Below the pieces are notes generated by a model that worked only from the letters and a program-made list of their open reading frames with translations, was not told where the DNA came from and did no database searches. A program made the position numbers and the translations under genes. From assembly GCA_016709965.1 (NCBI GenBank), contig JADJLT010000006.1, positions 124,001-188,000 of the forward strand: a stretch of DNA of 64,000 nucleotides, read 5' to 3'. Shown here piece by piece: positions 17,598-27,388 of the stretch. How positions within the stretch are numbered: position 1 is the first letter of the stretch; the number at the start of each line of letters is the position of its first letter. The DNA is from Betaproteobacteria bacterium. Its GTDB lineage: Bacteria > Pseudomonadota > Gammaproteobacteria > Burkholderiales > Rhodocyclaceae.

Positions 17598-17955
17598 TTT
17601 GAATTCTCCATAGGGCGCTTAGGGATAATCAGTTATGTCAGACAAAAAATTGAAATCGCATAGTTTAAGGGTTTAAGACCTAAGTCAGGAACTAGAAATG
17701 TACGGTGATATTGGTCTGTATTTTTTAGATAGCCTGAGGATATGACAAGATGAGCGTCTTAAGCTTTTCCACTGAATATATATTCTTTGTCAAGTTTAGT
17801 GCGGCTCGAAAATTGGCGATTGCAGTTTTGACCCTTACCCAGTTAGGCCATATTCGGATGTCCAGTAGCGAACCTCGAAACAATGCAGAATATTGGATAT
17901 ACGACAGGCGATACTCGGACGTGGTTCCGCTGGAATTTTGGAGCAGCTGATATTG
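17598..17955. promoter_or_regulatory. Intergenic gap between the kinase and lipoprotein genes
   Basis: 358 bases, A+T-richer than the flanks. No convincing gene: a 66-codon + strand frame at 17750-17950 lacks support. Its size suggests the lipoprotein-caspase pair has its own promoter here, firing leftward, but I cannot pick -35/-10 boxes with confidence. Confidence 0.3.
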
Positions 17956-19683
17956 CTAGCGAGTTTCCTCGATGGTGAACGTGGCAGCTCCATATGATTC
18001 AGAACACTCGGTTGCGGAACTTGCGCATGCCACTTTGCCTAGAAATGGTACTCCACCTAAAGTATTGGTGCGGACAAGTTCTGCTGCTGTGTCCAGCGGG
18101 AACTCAGCAAACGGATCAACCTTTTTAAGACCTGCAGATGAAAAGTCTCGAGGGCTGTCAGATACTACTGCCAGAAAGTGATTGATCCCCGGTGGGCCGG
18201 CAGCCTCAAGAGTCCAACCTGGTCTCGGCAAATAGATCGGCTTGCCAGATTCGACTCGGTTCTTTGCGTCCAATGCGTTGGGAAACAACAAATTGAAACG
18301 GTCGCGCTCAGTGCCAACTAAAAACACATAGAGATAACCGGAGCGAGATGAATATAGGCGGAAGCGTAAGCGATCCTTGCCGATCTTTACGGTTGCCAAG
18401 TCCAGTTCGACAGTGACGCTGTGTGTTCGATCCCGCCCGTCGAACATCTGATCGAGCGCGTCCACTGGGTTGAATGGTTTTATTGGTATCGGCACAGCTT
18501 CCGCCACCGGGGGAAGAGAGAGGGGGGCGGTAGTGACTGGTTGCGTGGCCGGAGCAGTTTGCCGAACTATTTCAGGGCTTTGAATAAACATGACATACAA
18601 ACCAGTGCCGGCAAGAACGAGTCCCGTTACTACTAACCCCGCAAGTATGAATGGGCTACGTCTACGGGTATTTCTTGCTGGCTGCACTGGGAATTGCGTC
18701 TTGTCATAACCTGACGTCGCGATCGAGGAATCGATATGCAACAAATCGCGAAGTTCGGCAATGTTCTGCGGGCGGTCCGCCGGCTTGACAGCGAGCGCGC
18801 GGTCAATGCCACGCAGGAATTCATCGCTGTAACGACCAGCTGCTGCACTAGCTAGTGGAACAAGATCATCCTTTATCATGCGCCCTACTGCTGGAGGGGG
18901 GGTCTTGGCCATAATTGCGAAGTAAACTACTGCACCGAGCGCATATATGTCGGTCCATGCCCCCTGTTTCATATGCTGGACATCTGCGTACTGCTCAATG
19001 GGGGCATAACCCGGTTTTAGAATTACAGTCAATGCCTGCGTCATATCGCCTACGACACGCCTAGCAGCGCCGAAGTCTAGTAACAAAGGCCGGCCTTCCG
19101 GGAGCAAGAGTATGTTGTCAGGTGCGATGTCACGATGAAAGCACTGTTCGCGGTGGATGGATTCGAGGGCGTCGAGCAGGGGAGCTAGCAGCTCTTTTAG
19201 CCATTTCTCATCAGGTGCTGTTGGCAGCTGTTTGAGCGATTGTTTCAGGGTCATCCCTTTGTAATAGGGCATGACCATGTAGGCGGTGCCATTCGCTTCC
19301 CAAAAGCGATATACCTTTACTAGGGAAGGGTGGTCGAATTGAGCAAGCAGTCTTGCCTCATTCACAAAACTTCGCAAGCCAGCTTGAAAGGTTTCCGTGT
19401 GCCGCTCAGATTTTACTGAAACGGTTACACTTTCGCTTCGTGCTGCCAGGGCGGATGGCATATATTCCTTGAGCGCCACAGTGCGGCCGAGAGAATGGTC
19501 TAGCGCAAGATAGACAATGCCAAAACCGCCTTCGCCAATAAGACCAGTGATCTCGAATTCGCCAAGCTTGGTCCCAATAGCGAGGCTGTTGTTACTCTCG
19601 AGCGGAGTTGCCTTAGCAATAAGTGAGCTGGTCACATTGACTGGCTGGAGGATAGTTCTATCGTCGTCCGGGTTCGTTGGCAT
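17956..19683 (-). CDS. ppkA: T6SS-associated Ser/Thr protein kinase (PpkA-like) with DUF4384 domain
   Basis: 575 residues. The kinase domain (about 27-320) has the glycine loop GEGGFG, the VALKEY lysine, the catalytic HRDIAPDN, LLDFGAA in place of DFG-A, and the DIYALGAV helix. One transmembrane helix follows (FILAGLVVTGLVLAGTGLYV, about 345-365). The periplasmic C terminus contains a DUF4384-like domain (YLYVFLVGTERDRFNLLFPN). In studied T6SSs PpkA phosphorylates Fha to switch on assembly. Here neither Fha nor the PppA phosphatase is in the window, so the substrate may differ. The gene lies 47 bases after tagF. Confidence 0.9.
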   Translation of the reverse strand: MPTNPDDDRTILQPVNVTSSLIAKATPLESNNSLAIGTKLGEFEITGLIGEGGFGIVYLALDHSLGRTVALKEYMPSALAARSESVTVSVKSERHTETFQAGLRSFVNEARLLAQFDHPSLVKVYRFWEANGTAYMVMPYYKGMTLKQSLKQLPTAPDEKWLKELLAPLLDALESIHREQCFHRDIAPDNILLLPEGRPLLLDFGAARRVVGDMTQALTVILKPGYAPIEQYADVQHMKQGAWTDIYALGAVVYFAIMAKTPPPAVGRMIKDDLVPLASAAAGRYSDEFLRGIDRALAVKPADRPQNIAELRDLLHIDSSIATSGYDKTQFPVQPARNTRRRSPFILAGLVVTGLVLAGTGLYVMFIQSPEIVRQTAPATQPVTTAPLSLPPVAEAVPIPIKPFNPVDALDQMFDGRDRTHSVTVELDLATVKIGKDRLRFRLYSSRSGYLYVFLVGTERDRFNLLFPNALDAKNRVESGKPIYLPRPGWTLEAAGPPGINHFLAVVSDSPRDFSSAGLKKVDPFAEFPLDTAAELVRTNTLGGVPFLGKVACASSATECSESYGAATFTIEETR

Positions 19684-19730
19684 GGTGAATCATATTTGGT
19701 TCGTCGTTAGATCTGCGAATAATTCTAATT

Positions 19731-20456
19731 TCATTCTACCGCAGGCTCGGTACCCCGCAGCATGCATACAAACTCATCAATGTCGGGCAAACCGCTGCAG
19801 CGCTTGAAGAGGGTGGTCGAATCTATATGGCACCACCATAGAGTCTTCCCAAAATAGGCATCCGCGAGCGCTTGTGCCGCGCTGAATGACATTATGTTCG
19901 CTATGTTGGTTGTTGTGGCGGAGGCTATTGGAATGATGTCGTTCACGGCGGAGTCCGCCGCGCGGGCAAGTCGCAAAATGGTTGTGCGCCGCTTCTCTTC
20001 GATTTCTGGAAACAGATCCAATAGTCTGGGTTGCAGTTCGACCTCCAATTGCTCAACAGTGTGCTGGGGCTCGAGTGTTGCAAGCGCTGGTTGCTCAAGT
20101 TGATTGATCCAGCCAAGTAGAGCGCCAAGTTCCTCTGCGCTTGCAGGTAGACGCTGCAGTTCGCAGCAGATTGTTAGCGGAAAATAGCGCCCCACCTTGT
20201 CAACGCTAGGCATCAATATTCCAGCCCAGGCTTTGTTGCCACAGACGCCGGGCATCAACAGGAAGCTCCAGAGAGGGCAGTGGAGATAGCTGTCTAGCCA
20301 TGTATTTCCGAGCGTGGAGCGACTGCCCTCCAATACTCTCTGCAGCCATGCGTCCCATAACGTTATGAAAAATGTGGGTAGTCGCCGTGACGCGAAATCC
20401 CCCAAGGCCGGAATCTTTCCATACCATCCAGGAACCTGCGCTCCTTCGGCAGCCAT
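19731..20456 (-). CDS. tagF: T6SS-associated protein TagF
   Basis: 241 residues from MAAEGAQVPGWYGKIPALGD. The opening block GWYGKIPALGDFASRRLP is the signature of the TagF/ImpM (DUF2094) N-terminal domain; LLMPGVCGNKAWAGILMPSV and DKVGRYFPLTICCE follow. The start at 20456 lies five bases past the tssM stop; an upstream ATG at 20480 is possible. In Pseudomonas TagF represses T6SS activity after translation by acting on Fha. Confidence 0.9.
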   Translation of the reverse strand: MAAEGAQVPGWYGKIPALGDFASRRLPTFFITLWDAWLQRVLEGSRSTLGNTWLDSYLHCPLWSFLLMPGVCGNKAWAGILMPSVDKVGRYFPLTICCELQRLPASAEELGALLGWINQLEQPALATLEPQHTVEQLEVELQPRLLDLFPEIEEKRRTTILRLARAADSAVNDIIPIASATTTNIANIMSFSAAQALADAYFGKTLWWCHIDSTTLFKRCSGLPDIDEFVCMLRGTEPAVE

Positions 20457-20461
20457 AATGT

Positions 20462-23400
20462 CTACAACTGTCCAGGGCACTGGAACAACTCCAGTTCCCT
20501 CAATCGAAATGGGTTTTGCACGCTACTGGCTATGACTTCAAATGTTGCTTTGCGTCCCTCGATATTAAAGGTGACGCGGAAGCGTTCGGGTTGCTCGGTG
20601 GTATCAATCTGGAGACGATCGAACATGCGGAAAAGTGCCCACGGACCTTCGAATACCATACCTGAAGCGCCCGCCGAAGAAGGAGGGGTGATTTGCAATC
20701 GAACTTGAGCACTTCCCTTCGGGCCTGGCCACTGGACGGTAGTTGGCACTTGTGGCCCATGGCTATACTTAATAACCTGACCGTCAACGTCCAGTGTGAA
20801 CTGGTTTATCGTTCCGTCCATTTCCAATGGCTTGAATTCGAGCCGCATTCCGACGCCACGTCCGCCGCCGCGGAAGTAAGTGTCGCGAATTACTGCAGCA
20901 CGCTGGAACTGCGGTAGGCTTCCGGAACTGTCACCCATGGAGACTTCGCCGACCCGCTTGAAACTCCATGGCTTGCTAGAGGTATCCACAAACGGCCCAA
21001 GGTTTTTCTGAAAGAACTCGTCAATTAAGCCACCCGGGGCAAACAACCGAGCGAAATCGTCCTGCGTAACGTCCCGATTGCTGCTGCGTACAAAGGGATA
21101 GCGGCCAACGATGGCTTGCCTGCAGAAATCGCCGATTGAACTAGAAATACTCGCGCTTAGGTTGGCGCGAGTGGCACCAAGCGCTTGACTGGCACCTGCA
21201 GTGGCAAGAGTTTGCAACATGGAGCGTACGGGCTCGGGGAGCCGTGCGCTTTCGGCCTTGACTTTGCTTGGCACCTCGCTCTGCGGTGGCGTGTTGCCGG
21301 CCTTGACTGCCGTCTCGGTGGCACTTAGCTGGGCGTAAATGTCATTGATCAACACCATCGCGCCGTCAATTGGTGCAGGTTGTCCCGGAGCGGGGTTGTT
21401 AACGAAGCGACGAATGTTGTCGAATTTGTTGTCAACAATGTTCTCGATTTGCTCTCCGGCTATAGTATTTGGATCGCTTCCTCCTAGAATTCTAGCCAAT
21501 TGCTCGCGGGTATCTTTTGCTTTGCTCGTGGCTCTGGCGACTATGTTTTCCGCTGCCGATTTCTCTGCCTCCGAGCGGCTGCCCAGCGTTGTCTCATGTG
21601 CCACCGCGCGAAGGAATAGCGGCAGGGGGGAGTCGGGAGCAGACATGATGCGAGCAAGTTGAATGCTTTGTTGCAAGCTGGTCGAACGTATGAGCTTCAC
21701 ATCCGCCAGGAAACTTTCCCAAATCTTTGCGTATTCCTGAAGATAAAGTCGCCGAACTTGGACTGACAGCTTCATCAGGGCGCCAGAATCATTCAATCGA
21801 CGGGGGGAGGCATTGTCGCTAATCCCTAGCACCCAATTCTGTTCCTCCGCCAGTTGTTGGGTCACATGGTCAGCTTCTTTGATGAACACCTTATGGTAGC
21901 CGTCATATGTGAATAATCCGGGGATACCTTTGGTCAAGGATTCTCCACTAGCCCGTTCAAAGACTAGCGGCCCGCCAGGTCCGGCGGCTTGACTAAGTTT
22001 GAACTCCGGAATGTCGGCGCCGACACCCTGCCGCTTGAGACGGCTATAAACTCGTTGCTCCAATGGATATTCCGCAAGCATCTCACGAACACGGTGCACA
22101 AGACTGGTGTCCTGGGGGACTGGCGAGGAAAGCGAGTTGCTTCCGACCAGAGCATCGAGATGGGCCAACAGCTCGGCGCGCTGCTCAACCGTTACCGAGC
22201 GCGGAAGTTGACGCTCCCAATCGGCCAGAATCCATGCCTTTAGCGCATCTCTATCGAGATGTTCACTATCGAAAAGCATAATGTAGGCTTTGAGCGCCTC
22301 GTAGGCCAATTCCAGATTGTCTCGGCCAGTAGCTCGCAATTGCTCCTCAATGCGATAGGTTAGCCGGGGAAGAAAAGCATCATGCAATATGCGTTGGTAT
22401 GCTGCATTTGAAGCAGATGCCAGCTTGATACCTTGAAATAGTCCAAATCCCATGGACCAAGGAACGCTGTCAGGTGTTGCTAAAGAAGGTTGAGTTTGTT
22501 CGCGAATCGACTTCAATACCGGGAGCAAGCTAACTGCGTCAGTGGATGTCGCAACGGGTAACGCTTCAACCAATGCCTTGACGGCAGAAGTCTTGGCTTC
22601 TACTTCTTCAATATAGGTCCGATTGTGAGAGTAACTTATGAACCACGCCGTGGTTGCAATTATGGTGACAGTGCAAGCGATAGCGTAAGCGCCCCAGCGC
22701 AGAAAGGTTCTCCGTCGCTCCCACCGCAGATTGCTGCCAGCGAGATTTTGCTCAGTAAATACTACCTCGCGCAGTAGGCGCGTCAGGAAGTAGCTGCGCC
22801 CACTTGACTGTTGAGGAGGCATTATCTTTCTCTCAACACCAAACGTTCGGGATAACGTCCCCATGATGCGGTCGATTGGACTACCTTCCTGCGTGCCGCT
22901 GGTAAAATAGACACCGCGAACCATTGGTGTGTCTTCGTACTTGGAGGCAGAAAATACCTGCGCAAGGAAGGTGCTCAAGAGTGGCTTGATGCTGCTGAAT
23001 TGCTGAGGAAAAGAGAATTGGGCGGCCCGCCTGTTTGGATCGCGCTCTTGCTGCAAGCGATCGAGCAATCGGTCAGAGAGGCGCTGCTCAAGAAGCACGT
23101 ACTCCGTCTCGAAATCGGCTAAAGGAGGGCGCTTGTCGTTCTCATCGCGTGGTGGAAATGTCATTCCCCAGACTTGGGTGCGTTCGTCTTTGCCTAGATC
23201 ACCAAGATATTCCATGAAGCCGGAGAGAAGATCGCACTTGGTCACCAGCACATAGATTGGAAATTGGATGCTGAACTGGTCGTGCAATTCCTTGATTCTG
23301 GCGCGTAGCGTTGCTGCATGGGCTTCTCGCTCCGACAGCGACTGCTGTAGTAGTTCAGCGATACTGATGGTCAAGATAATGCCGTTGATCGGTCTACGCG

Positions 23401-24079
23401 GGCGGAATTTCTTTAGTAGTTGCAAGAATCCATTCCATGCAGCGCTGTCGACCTCGCGGTCGCTTTCCTGCATGGTGTAACGTCCGGCCGTATCAAGCAG
23501 TACAGCCTCATCTGTGAACCACCAGTCGCAATTTCGCGTGCCACCGACACCGCTGATTGCGTCGGTTCCGAAACGCTCGGCCAAGGGAAATTGAAGCCCG
23601 GAGTTGATAAGGGCGGTTGTCTTGCCGGAGCCGGGGGCGCCGATGAAAACGTACCACGGCAATTGGTAAAGGTACTGGCGGCCGGTGAGGGATAGCAGAT
23701 CGCCAATTCCCGGCGTTTTTCCGCTGGCGCCAAGCCGGACTTCCCTGAGAACGCCGATTGCATCATCGAATCGCTGGTTGAGTTTGGTGAGTTCCTCGTC
23801 CGCGGCGGAAGGGGAGGGGGCGGTGTGAGTGGCGCGGGCTAAGCCATCAATCATTTGGGCGTTGGTACGTTTTGCCTTGAACCAGGCCCAAAATTTTTTG
23901 GCGACGAAAATCGTCACTATCACTGCAATCAATGTCCAGCGGACCCACTCCGGTTCAAGTGGCCGCCACTGGGCGAAAGCGATCAGTGGCCCTGCAAACC
24001 ATATCAGGGCTGCTATTGCGGATAGCCCCACGATTGCCAATAACAGGGGGTGAGTTATTGCTTTGATCAGCGCCTTCAT
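20462..24079 (-). CDS. tssM: T6SS membrane complex protein TssM (IcmF)
   Basis: 1205 residues, the family's usual size. Transmembrane helices lie at about 10-35, 47-65 and 445-465 (WGAYAIACTVTIIATTAWFI). Between them is the cytoplasmic GTPase-like domain, with the Walker A motif GAPGSGKTTAL at 147-157 and LLDTAGRYT. The periplasmic part holds the IcmF-related and C-terminal beta domains. TssM spans the inner membrane and links TssL to TssJ. Its ATG overlaps the tssL stop (ATGA). It is complete, with no frameshift. Confidence 0.97.
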   Translation of the reverse strand: MKALIKAITHPLLLAIVGLSAIAALIWFAGPLIAFAQWRPLEPEWVRWTLIAVIVTIFVAKKFWAWFKAKRTNAQMIDGLARATHTAPSPSAADEELTKLNQRFDDAIGVLREVRLGASGKTPGIGDLLSLTGRQYLYQLPWYVFIGAPGSGKTTALINSGLQFPLAERFGTDAISGVGGTRNCDWWFTDEAVLLDTAGRYTMQESDREVDSAAWNGFLQLLKKFRPRRPINGIILTISIAELLQQSLSEREAHAATLRARIKELHDQFSIQFPIYVLVTKCDLLSGFMEYLGDLGKDERTQVWGMTFPPRDENDKRPPLADFETEYVLLEQRLSDRLLDRLQQERDPNRRAAQFSFPQQFSSIKPLLSTFLAQVFSASKYEDTPMVRGVYFTSGTQEGSPIDRIMGTLSRTFGVERKIMPPQQSSGRSYFLTRLLREVVFTEQNLAGSNLRWERRRTFLRWGAYAIACTVTIIATTAWFISYSHNRTYIEEVEAKTSAVKALVEALPVATSTDAVSLLPVLKSIREQTQPSLATPDSVPWSMGFGLFQGIKLASASNAAYQRILHDAFLPRLTYRIEEQLRATGRDNLELAYEALKAYIMLFDSEHLDRDALKAWILADWERQLPRSVTVEQRAELLAHLDALVGSNSLSSPVPQDTSLVHRVREMLAEYPLEQRVYSRLKRQGVGADIPEFKLSQAAGPGGPLVFERASGESLTKGIPGLFTYDGYHKVFIKEADHVTQQLAEEQNWVLGISDNASPRRLNDSGALMKLSVQVRRLYLQEYAKIWESFLADVKLIRSTSLQQSIQLARIMSAPDSPLPLFLRAVAHETTLGSRSEAEKSAAENIVARATSKAKDTREQLARILGGSDPNTIAGEQIENIVDNKFDNIRRFVNNPAPGQPAPIDGAMVLINDIYAQLSATETAVKAGNTPPQSEVPSKVKAESARLPEPVRSMLQTLATAGASQALGATRANLSASISSSIGDFCRQAIVGRYPFVRSSNRDVTQDDFARLFAPGGLIDEFFQKNLGPFVDTSSKPWSFKRVGEVSMGDSSGSLPQFQRAAVIRDTYFRGGGRGVGMRLEFKPLEMDGTINQFTLDVDGQVIKYSHGPQVPTTVQWPGPKGSAQVRLQITPPSSAGASGMVFEGPWALFRMFDRLQIDTTEQPERFRVTFNIEGRKATFEVIASSVQNPFRLRELELFQCPGQL

Positions 24080-25404
24080 CGTGATGCTCCAGATGCCACG
24101 GTGTTGGCGACGAACAGAGTTATCTCGACACGCCGATTGCGTGCGCGCTCGGCCGGCGTAGTGTTGGGGGCAATTGGTTCTGCGTCGGCCCGACCTTCTG
24201 CCTTGATACGATCGGACGGGTGCGCAGCGGTCGCTAGCTGTTGTGCTACCGAGTTGGCACGTTCCTGAGACAGGTGCCAGTTGGAAGGGAATCGTGCAGA
24301 ACGAATCGGCTGGCTATCGGTGTGCCCAGTAACCAAAACGTTGCCCTGAACCGAATTTAGAGCGTCTGCTATTCGAGCAAGGAGCGGCTGTACCTTTTCA
24401 GAAATGGTGGCGCTACCGGCGTCGAAAAGGCCGTCGCCACGTATCGTAATAATGCTGCGATCACCCTCATCTGCTACTGCGATCAGCCTGGCCTCAATTT
24501 CGGGCGCCAAGAAACTGGCTAGCCGCGGCTTTGCGGCCACGGAAGGTAATGATATTCGGGCTGGACTCAGGTCTTTGATACGGATCGCCTGAATCTCTGC
24601 AAATACTGGATCTGAGCTACGGTTGAGGCTAAAGCTGAAAGCGAAATAGAGGGTCAGGAGCAACACCCCAATTACTGCGCCGATTACCCACAATGGGAGA
24701 TTTGCAAGGATTTTGCCCCGAGTTTCTACGGTACCTTTCCAATGTGCTGACAATTCACGCTCATACTCGGGGTGCTGACCACGCAGCAACTGGAAGAGGC
24801 GTTCGCGCAACCCTTCTAGTTGCGACCGCCCATTTTCGATAACGCGGTAGCGGCCTTCGAATCCCAAGGCGAGACAGATATACATCAACTCAAGAAGATC
24901 ACGATTGGCGGCAGCATTTTCCGCAAGTTTGGCGAGCAACTGGAAAAACTTTTCCCCCCCCCAGGTTTCGTTGTGGAACAACACCAGGAGGCTCTTGTTT
25001 GCCCAGGCGCCGGAGCCTCCCCATGGGGTACTGGCAGCGGTCTCGTCAAGAAGCGTGCACAATGCGTATCGAGCAGCGATGACCTTCTCCGGAGAGATTC
25101 CGGCGCCCTTGGCTCGCGATTCGAAACTCCGAATCCCCTGTGCCATGGCTTCCCGTAATTCAGCGGGATTCGGATGCTGCAAAGTCGCGCGCAATTGAGG
25201 CACAAGGTTGAGAAGCGGGCTGGCGGCCCCCAGCAGCGGACCGAACCCACCGCTTGGCGTCAAAGCTTCGAGTCCAGTGACATCAGTGCTGGTTGGCGAT
25301 GCAGTGGCGACAGTTTCGATTCGGCGGGGTGCGCGTCCACCCGGTGACGGCATCATGAATGTGCGGTCTGAATCGGGCAAGGCGAAGGGATCCTCCTGAC
25401 TCAT
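24076..25404 (-). CDS. tssL: T6SS TssL (DotU-type) fused to an OmpA-like peptidoglycan-binding domain
   Basis: 442 residues from MSQEDPFALPDSDRTFMMPS. Residues about 70-270 are the DotU/TssL cytoplasmic domain (ARYALCTLLDETAASTPWG, LELMYICLALGFEGRY). One transmembrane helix follows (WVIGAVIGVLLLTLYFAF). The periplasmic OmpA_C-like domain has VTGHTDSQPI, SQERANSVAQQL, ADAEPIAPN and RARNRRVEI. This 'evolved' TssL anchors the secretion complex to the cell wall. I chose 25404 as start, after GAGAGG and 10 bases past the tssK stop; the open frame reaches 25461, inside tssK. Confidence 0.95.
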   Translation of the reverse strand: MSQEDPFALPDSDRTFMMPSPGGRAPRRIETVATASPTSTDVTGLEALTPSGGFGPLLGAASPLLNLVPQLRATLQHPNPAELREAMAQGIRSFESRAKGAGISPEKVIAARYALCTLLDETAASTPWGGSGAWANKSLLVLFHNETWGGEKFFQLLAKLAENAAANRDLLELMYICLALGFEGRYRVIENGRSQLEGLRERLFQLLRGQHPEYERELSAHWKGTVETRGKILANLPLWVIGAVIGVLLLTLYFAFSFSLNRSSDPVFAEIQAIRIKDLSPARISLPSVAAKPRLASFLAPEIEARLIAVADEGDRSIITIRGDGLFDAGSATISEKVQPLLARIADALNSVQGNVLVTGHTDSQPIRSARFPSNWHLSQERANSVAQQLATAAHPSDRIKAEGRADAEPIAPNTTPAERARNRRVEITLFVANTVASGASR

Positions 25405-25414
25405 CGGCGGCCTC

Positions 25415-26761
25415 TCAAGAACGGATAGCCCAGAACTCGAGTTCCAGTCCAGGGAAGTCACCAGCGATATGCATGGCTAGCCCACCTGATTGCTCGAGTT
25501 GCTTCCAAAGTTCGCCGCCACGTTCGAGTTCAAAGTAGTTGAACCCGGAGTGGTATGGAATCTGGCGTGGTGCCACCGGTAATGGGCGCAGGGCGATTCC
25601 CGGGAGTGCTAGATTGACGAGATCGCGAATTCGCTCAACGGGCCCAATTTTGATCTGAGGCGGGAAGTGTAAGCGCAGCGTCTCACCTGACATTTGTGCA
25701 TTCACAGCAAGGACAAAGCTGGCACTACGCAATAGTTCCGCATCGGGAATTGTGGCGACGCGCACCCCATATTTTCGGTCCTGCAATTCGATAGGAATTG
25801 CATTGGCCTCTAGAACCATCGATAGCGAGCGCCGTAGATCATTCATTAGCACTTTGAACGATTTTTCAGAATCGTCATGGTGATAAGGCAGGTAGTCCGG
25901 CGGCCGTCGGTTCTCTCGGCTGAACGTTGACAGGTCTCCCGCCAACTGCAGGCAAAGTGCATGGAGCCGTTCGGGATGCAGCAAAGAGACCTCGTTCAAA
26001 TGGGCAAACAAGGGCTCATAACGATTAACAGTTTGGAGCAGCAGGAAATCGGCGACTTCGGCGACACCTCCACGGCCCGGATGAGCCAAACGCGCCGCGA
26101 GCGCTTCGCCACGTTGATGGAGTAATCCGTAAATTTCGCGCGTGAAACTCGTTAGTAAAGCACTTCCACGCACGCTGACTGAGGGTGCAATGTAAGGCTT
26201 GTCCAGCACCAATTGGTTGTCATTGCGCCGTTCGACAACGCGGACGACACCTAGGCAGGCATAGGCATCGGTAGCGTCGCGCTGCAGCATCAGGCGCAAG
26301 CGCAACTGGCCAAGTTGAAGGACTGCCGTGCGGTTCATTCCGGCAATCGTATCGGTTACCTCGGACTCACCAGCGATGTAGCGCGTCAGGGCACTTTCGT
26401 TATCGGCGTCGTGACTGCCAAGATCCACCTCGGCGCTGCTATTCCTGCGGAGTGGAAGGGCTAATACTACAAGTTCGTCCCGAACATCAGCAGGAATATC
26501 TATCGGGGCGGGGGAAGCATCGCCAAATGGGAAATCGAATGGGGTCCCGTCCGGTAGAACACCTCGGGCTGAACTGATGCCAACCTTGCCAAGAGACAGT
26601 GCAGTTTCATCAACGCTCAAGGTCAAGAAACCCCAACCATAGGGGGTATTCGCTTGGACCCGCGCATCGATCAACTTCTCAAGGAAGCGATCATGCTGTT
26701 GGAAGTGCTGGGGCTCCAGAAACATCCCCTCGGACCAGATAACTTTGCTGTTCCACGACAT
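25415..26761 (-). CDS. tssK: T6SS baseplate protein TssK
   Basis: 448 residues starting MSWNSKVIWSEGMFLEPQHF QQHDRF, the classic TssK opening. Family features include the LQDRKYGVRVATIPD block and the receptor-binding-protein-like C terminus (IPYHSGFNYFELERGGELW). TssK connects the baseplate to the TssJLM membrane complex. It is intact. The tssK-tssL-tssM-tagF-ppkA run is tightly packed and looks like one operon behind tssJ. Confidence 0.96.
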   Translation of the reverse strand: MSWNSKVIWSEGMFLEPQHFQQHDRFLEKLIDARVQANTPYGWGFLTLSVDETALSLGKVGISSARGVLPDGTPFDFPFGDASPAPIDIPADVRDELVVLALPLRRNSSAEVDLGSHDADNESALTRYIAGESEVTDTIAGMNRTAVLQLGQLRLRLMLQRDATDAYACLGVVRVVERRNDNQLVLDKPYIAPSVSVRGSALLTSFTREIYGLLHQRGEALAARLAHPGRGGVAEVADFLLLQTVNRYEPLFAHLNEVSLLHPERLHALCLQLAGDLSTFSRENRRPPDYLPYHHDDSEKSFKVLMNDLRRSLSMVLEANAIPIELQDRKYGVRVATIPDAELLRSASFVLAVNAQMSGETLRLHFPPQIKIGPVERIRDLVNLALPGIALRPLPVAPRQIPYHSGFNYFELERGGELWKQLEQSGGLAMHIAGDFPGLELEFWAIRS

Positions 26762-26911
26762 GTCGCCTTCTCCTGCTACCTTACTTTTGATTCCAAACCG
26801 ATCGAATTAGTACGGACTCAAAGAAACCCGGGGACGGTTCAGTTTTCTATACAGTCATTGTTCGGTTGCGAGTATAGCTGCGGAACATGCATCAGACATC
26901 TATATAGAACA

Positions 26912-27388
26912 TCATTTACTTGATATCGATATCTTGTTCGAATCTGTACGGATCATGAGTGGCGTGGTCTTGTGCTCGCTCACCGCCACCGAACCGCGCC
27001 ATACCGCTCGTTCTAGCCCACGGAAAGCGGCAATGACCGCTACATAGCGAGTTTCTGACTGAGTTTGTCGGTCAACGCGCAGTTGCTCGCTTGGGTGCAA
27101 CTGAATTTCTTCGCGCGCAAGCAGTTCACTGCCGAGAGTTTCCTTATCACGTTCGTAGAGCGAGAAAAAATCGGCGGCTTCGAATGCCGCAAGCGATTTG
27201 AGCTCGAACAGTCTTACGACAACCGGTGAGGGGCGGCCACGGCTATCCGGATTGACCGTTGCGGTGGCCTGGAATGTAATTTGCAGCACTGTTGGAGGAG
27301 GTGGCTTGGGGGTCGAAGAGCAGGCGGCCATACAAAGCAAAGACAAAATTGCAGACAATAATGAAAATGCTCGAAACGAGTGAAGCAA
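26912..27388 (-). CDS. tssJ: T6SS outer-membrane lipoprotein TssJ
   Basis: 158 residues from a TTG at 27388, chosen because AGGAGG lies five bases upstream and the protein then opens with a signal peptide (LHSFRAFSLLSAILSLL) and a lipobox ending in Cys (CMAACSS). The mature part matches TssJ: a beta-sandwich with VNPDSRGRPSPVVVRLFELK, FEAADFFSLYERDKETL and LGSELLAREE. TssJ tethers TssM to the outer membrane. It is probably the first gene of the leftward T6SS operon. Confidence 0.93.
   Translation of the reverse strand: MLHSFRAFSLLSAILSLLCMAACSSTPKPPPPTVLQITFQATATVNPDSRGRPSPVVVRLFELKSLAAFEAADFFSLYERDKETLGSELLAREEIQLHPSEQLRVDRQTQSETRYVAVIAAFRGLERAVWRGSVAVSEHKTTPLMIRTDSNKISISSK

Noticed and set aside
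17750..17950. 66-codon frame between the lipoprotein and kinase genes
   Set aside because: No good ribosome-binding site, no recognisable product, antisense to the likely promoter region.
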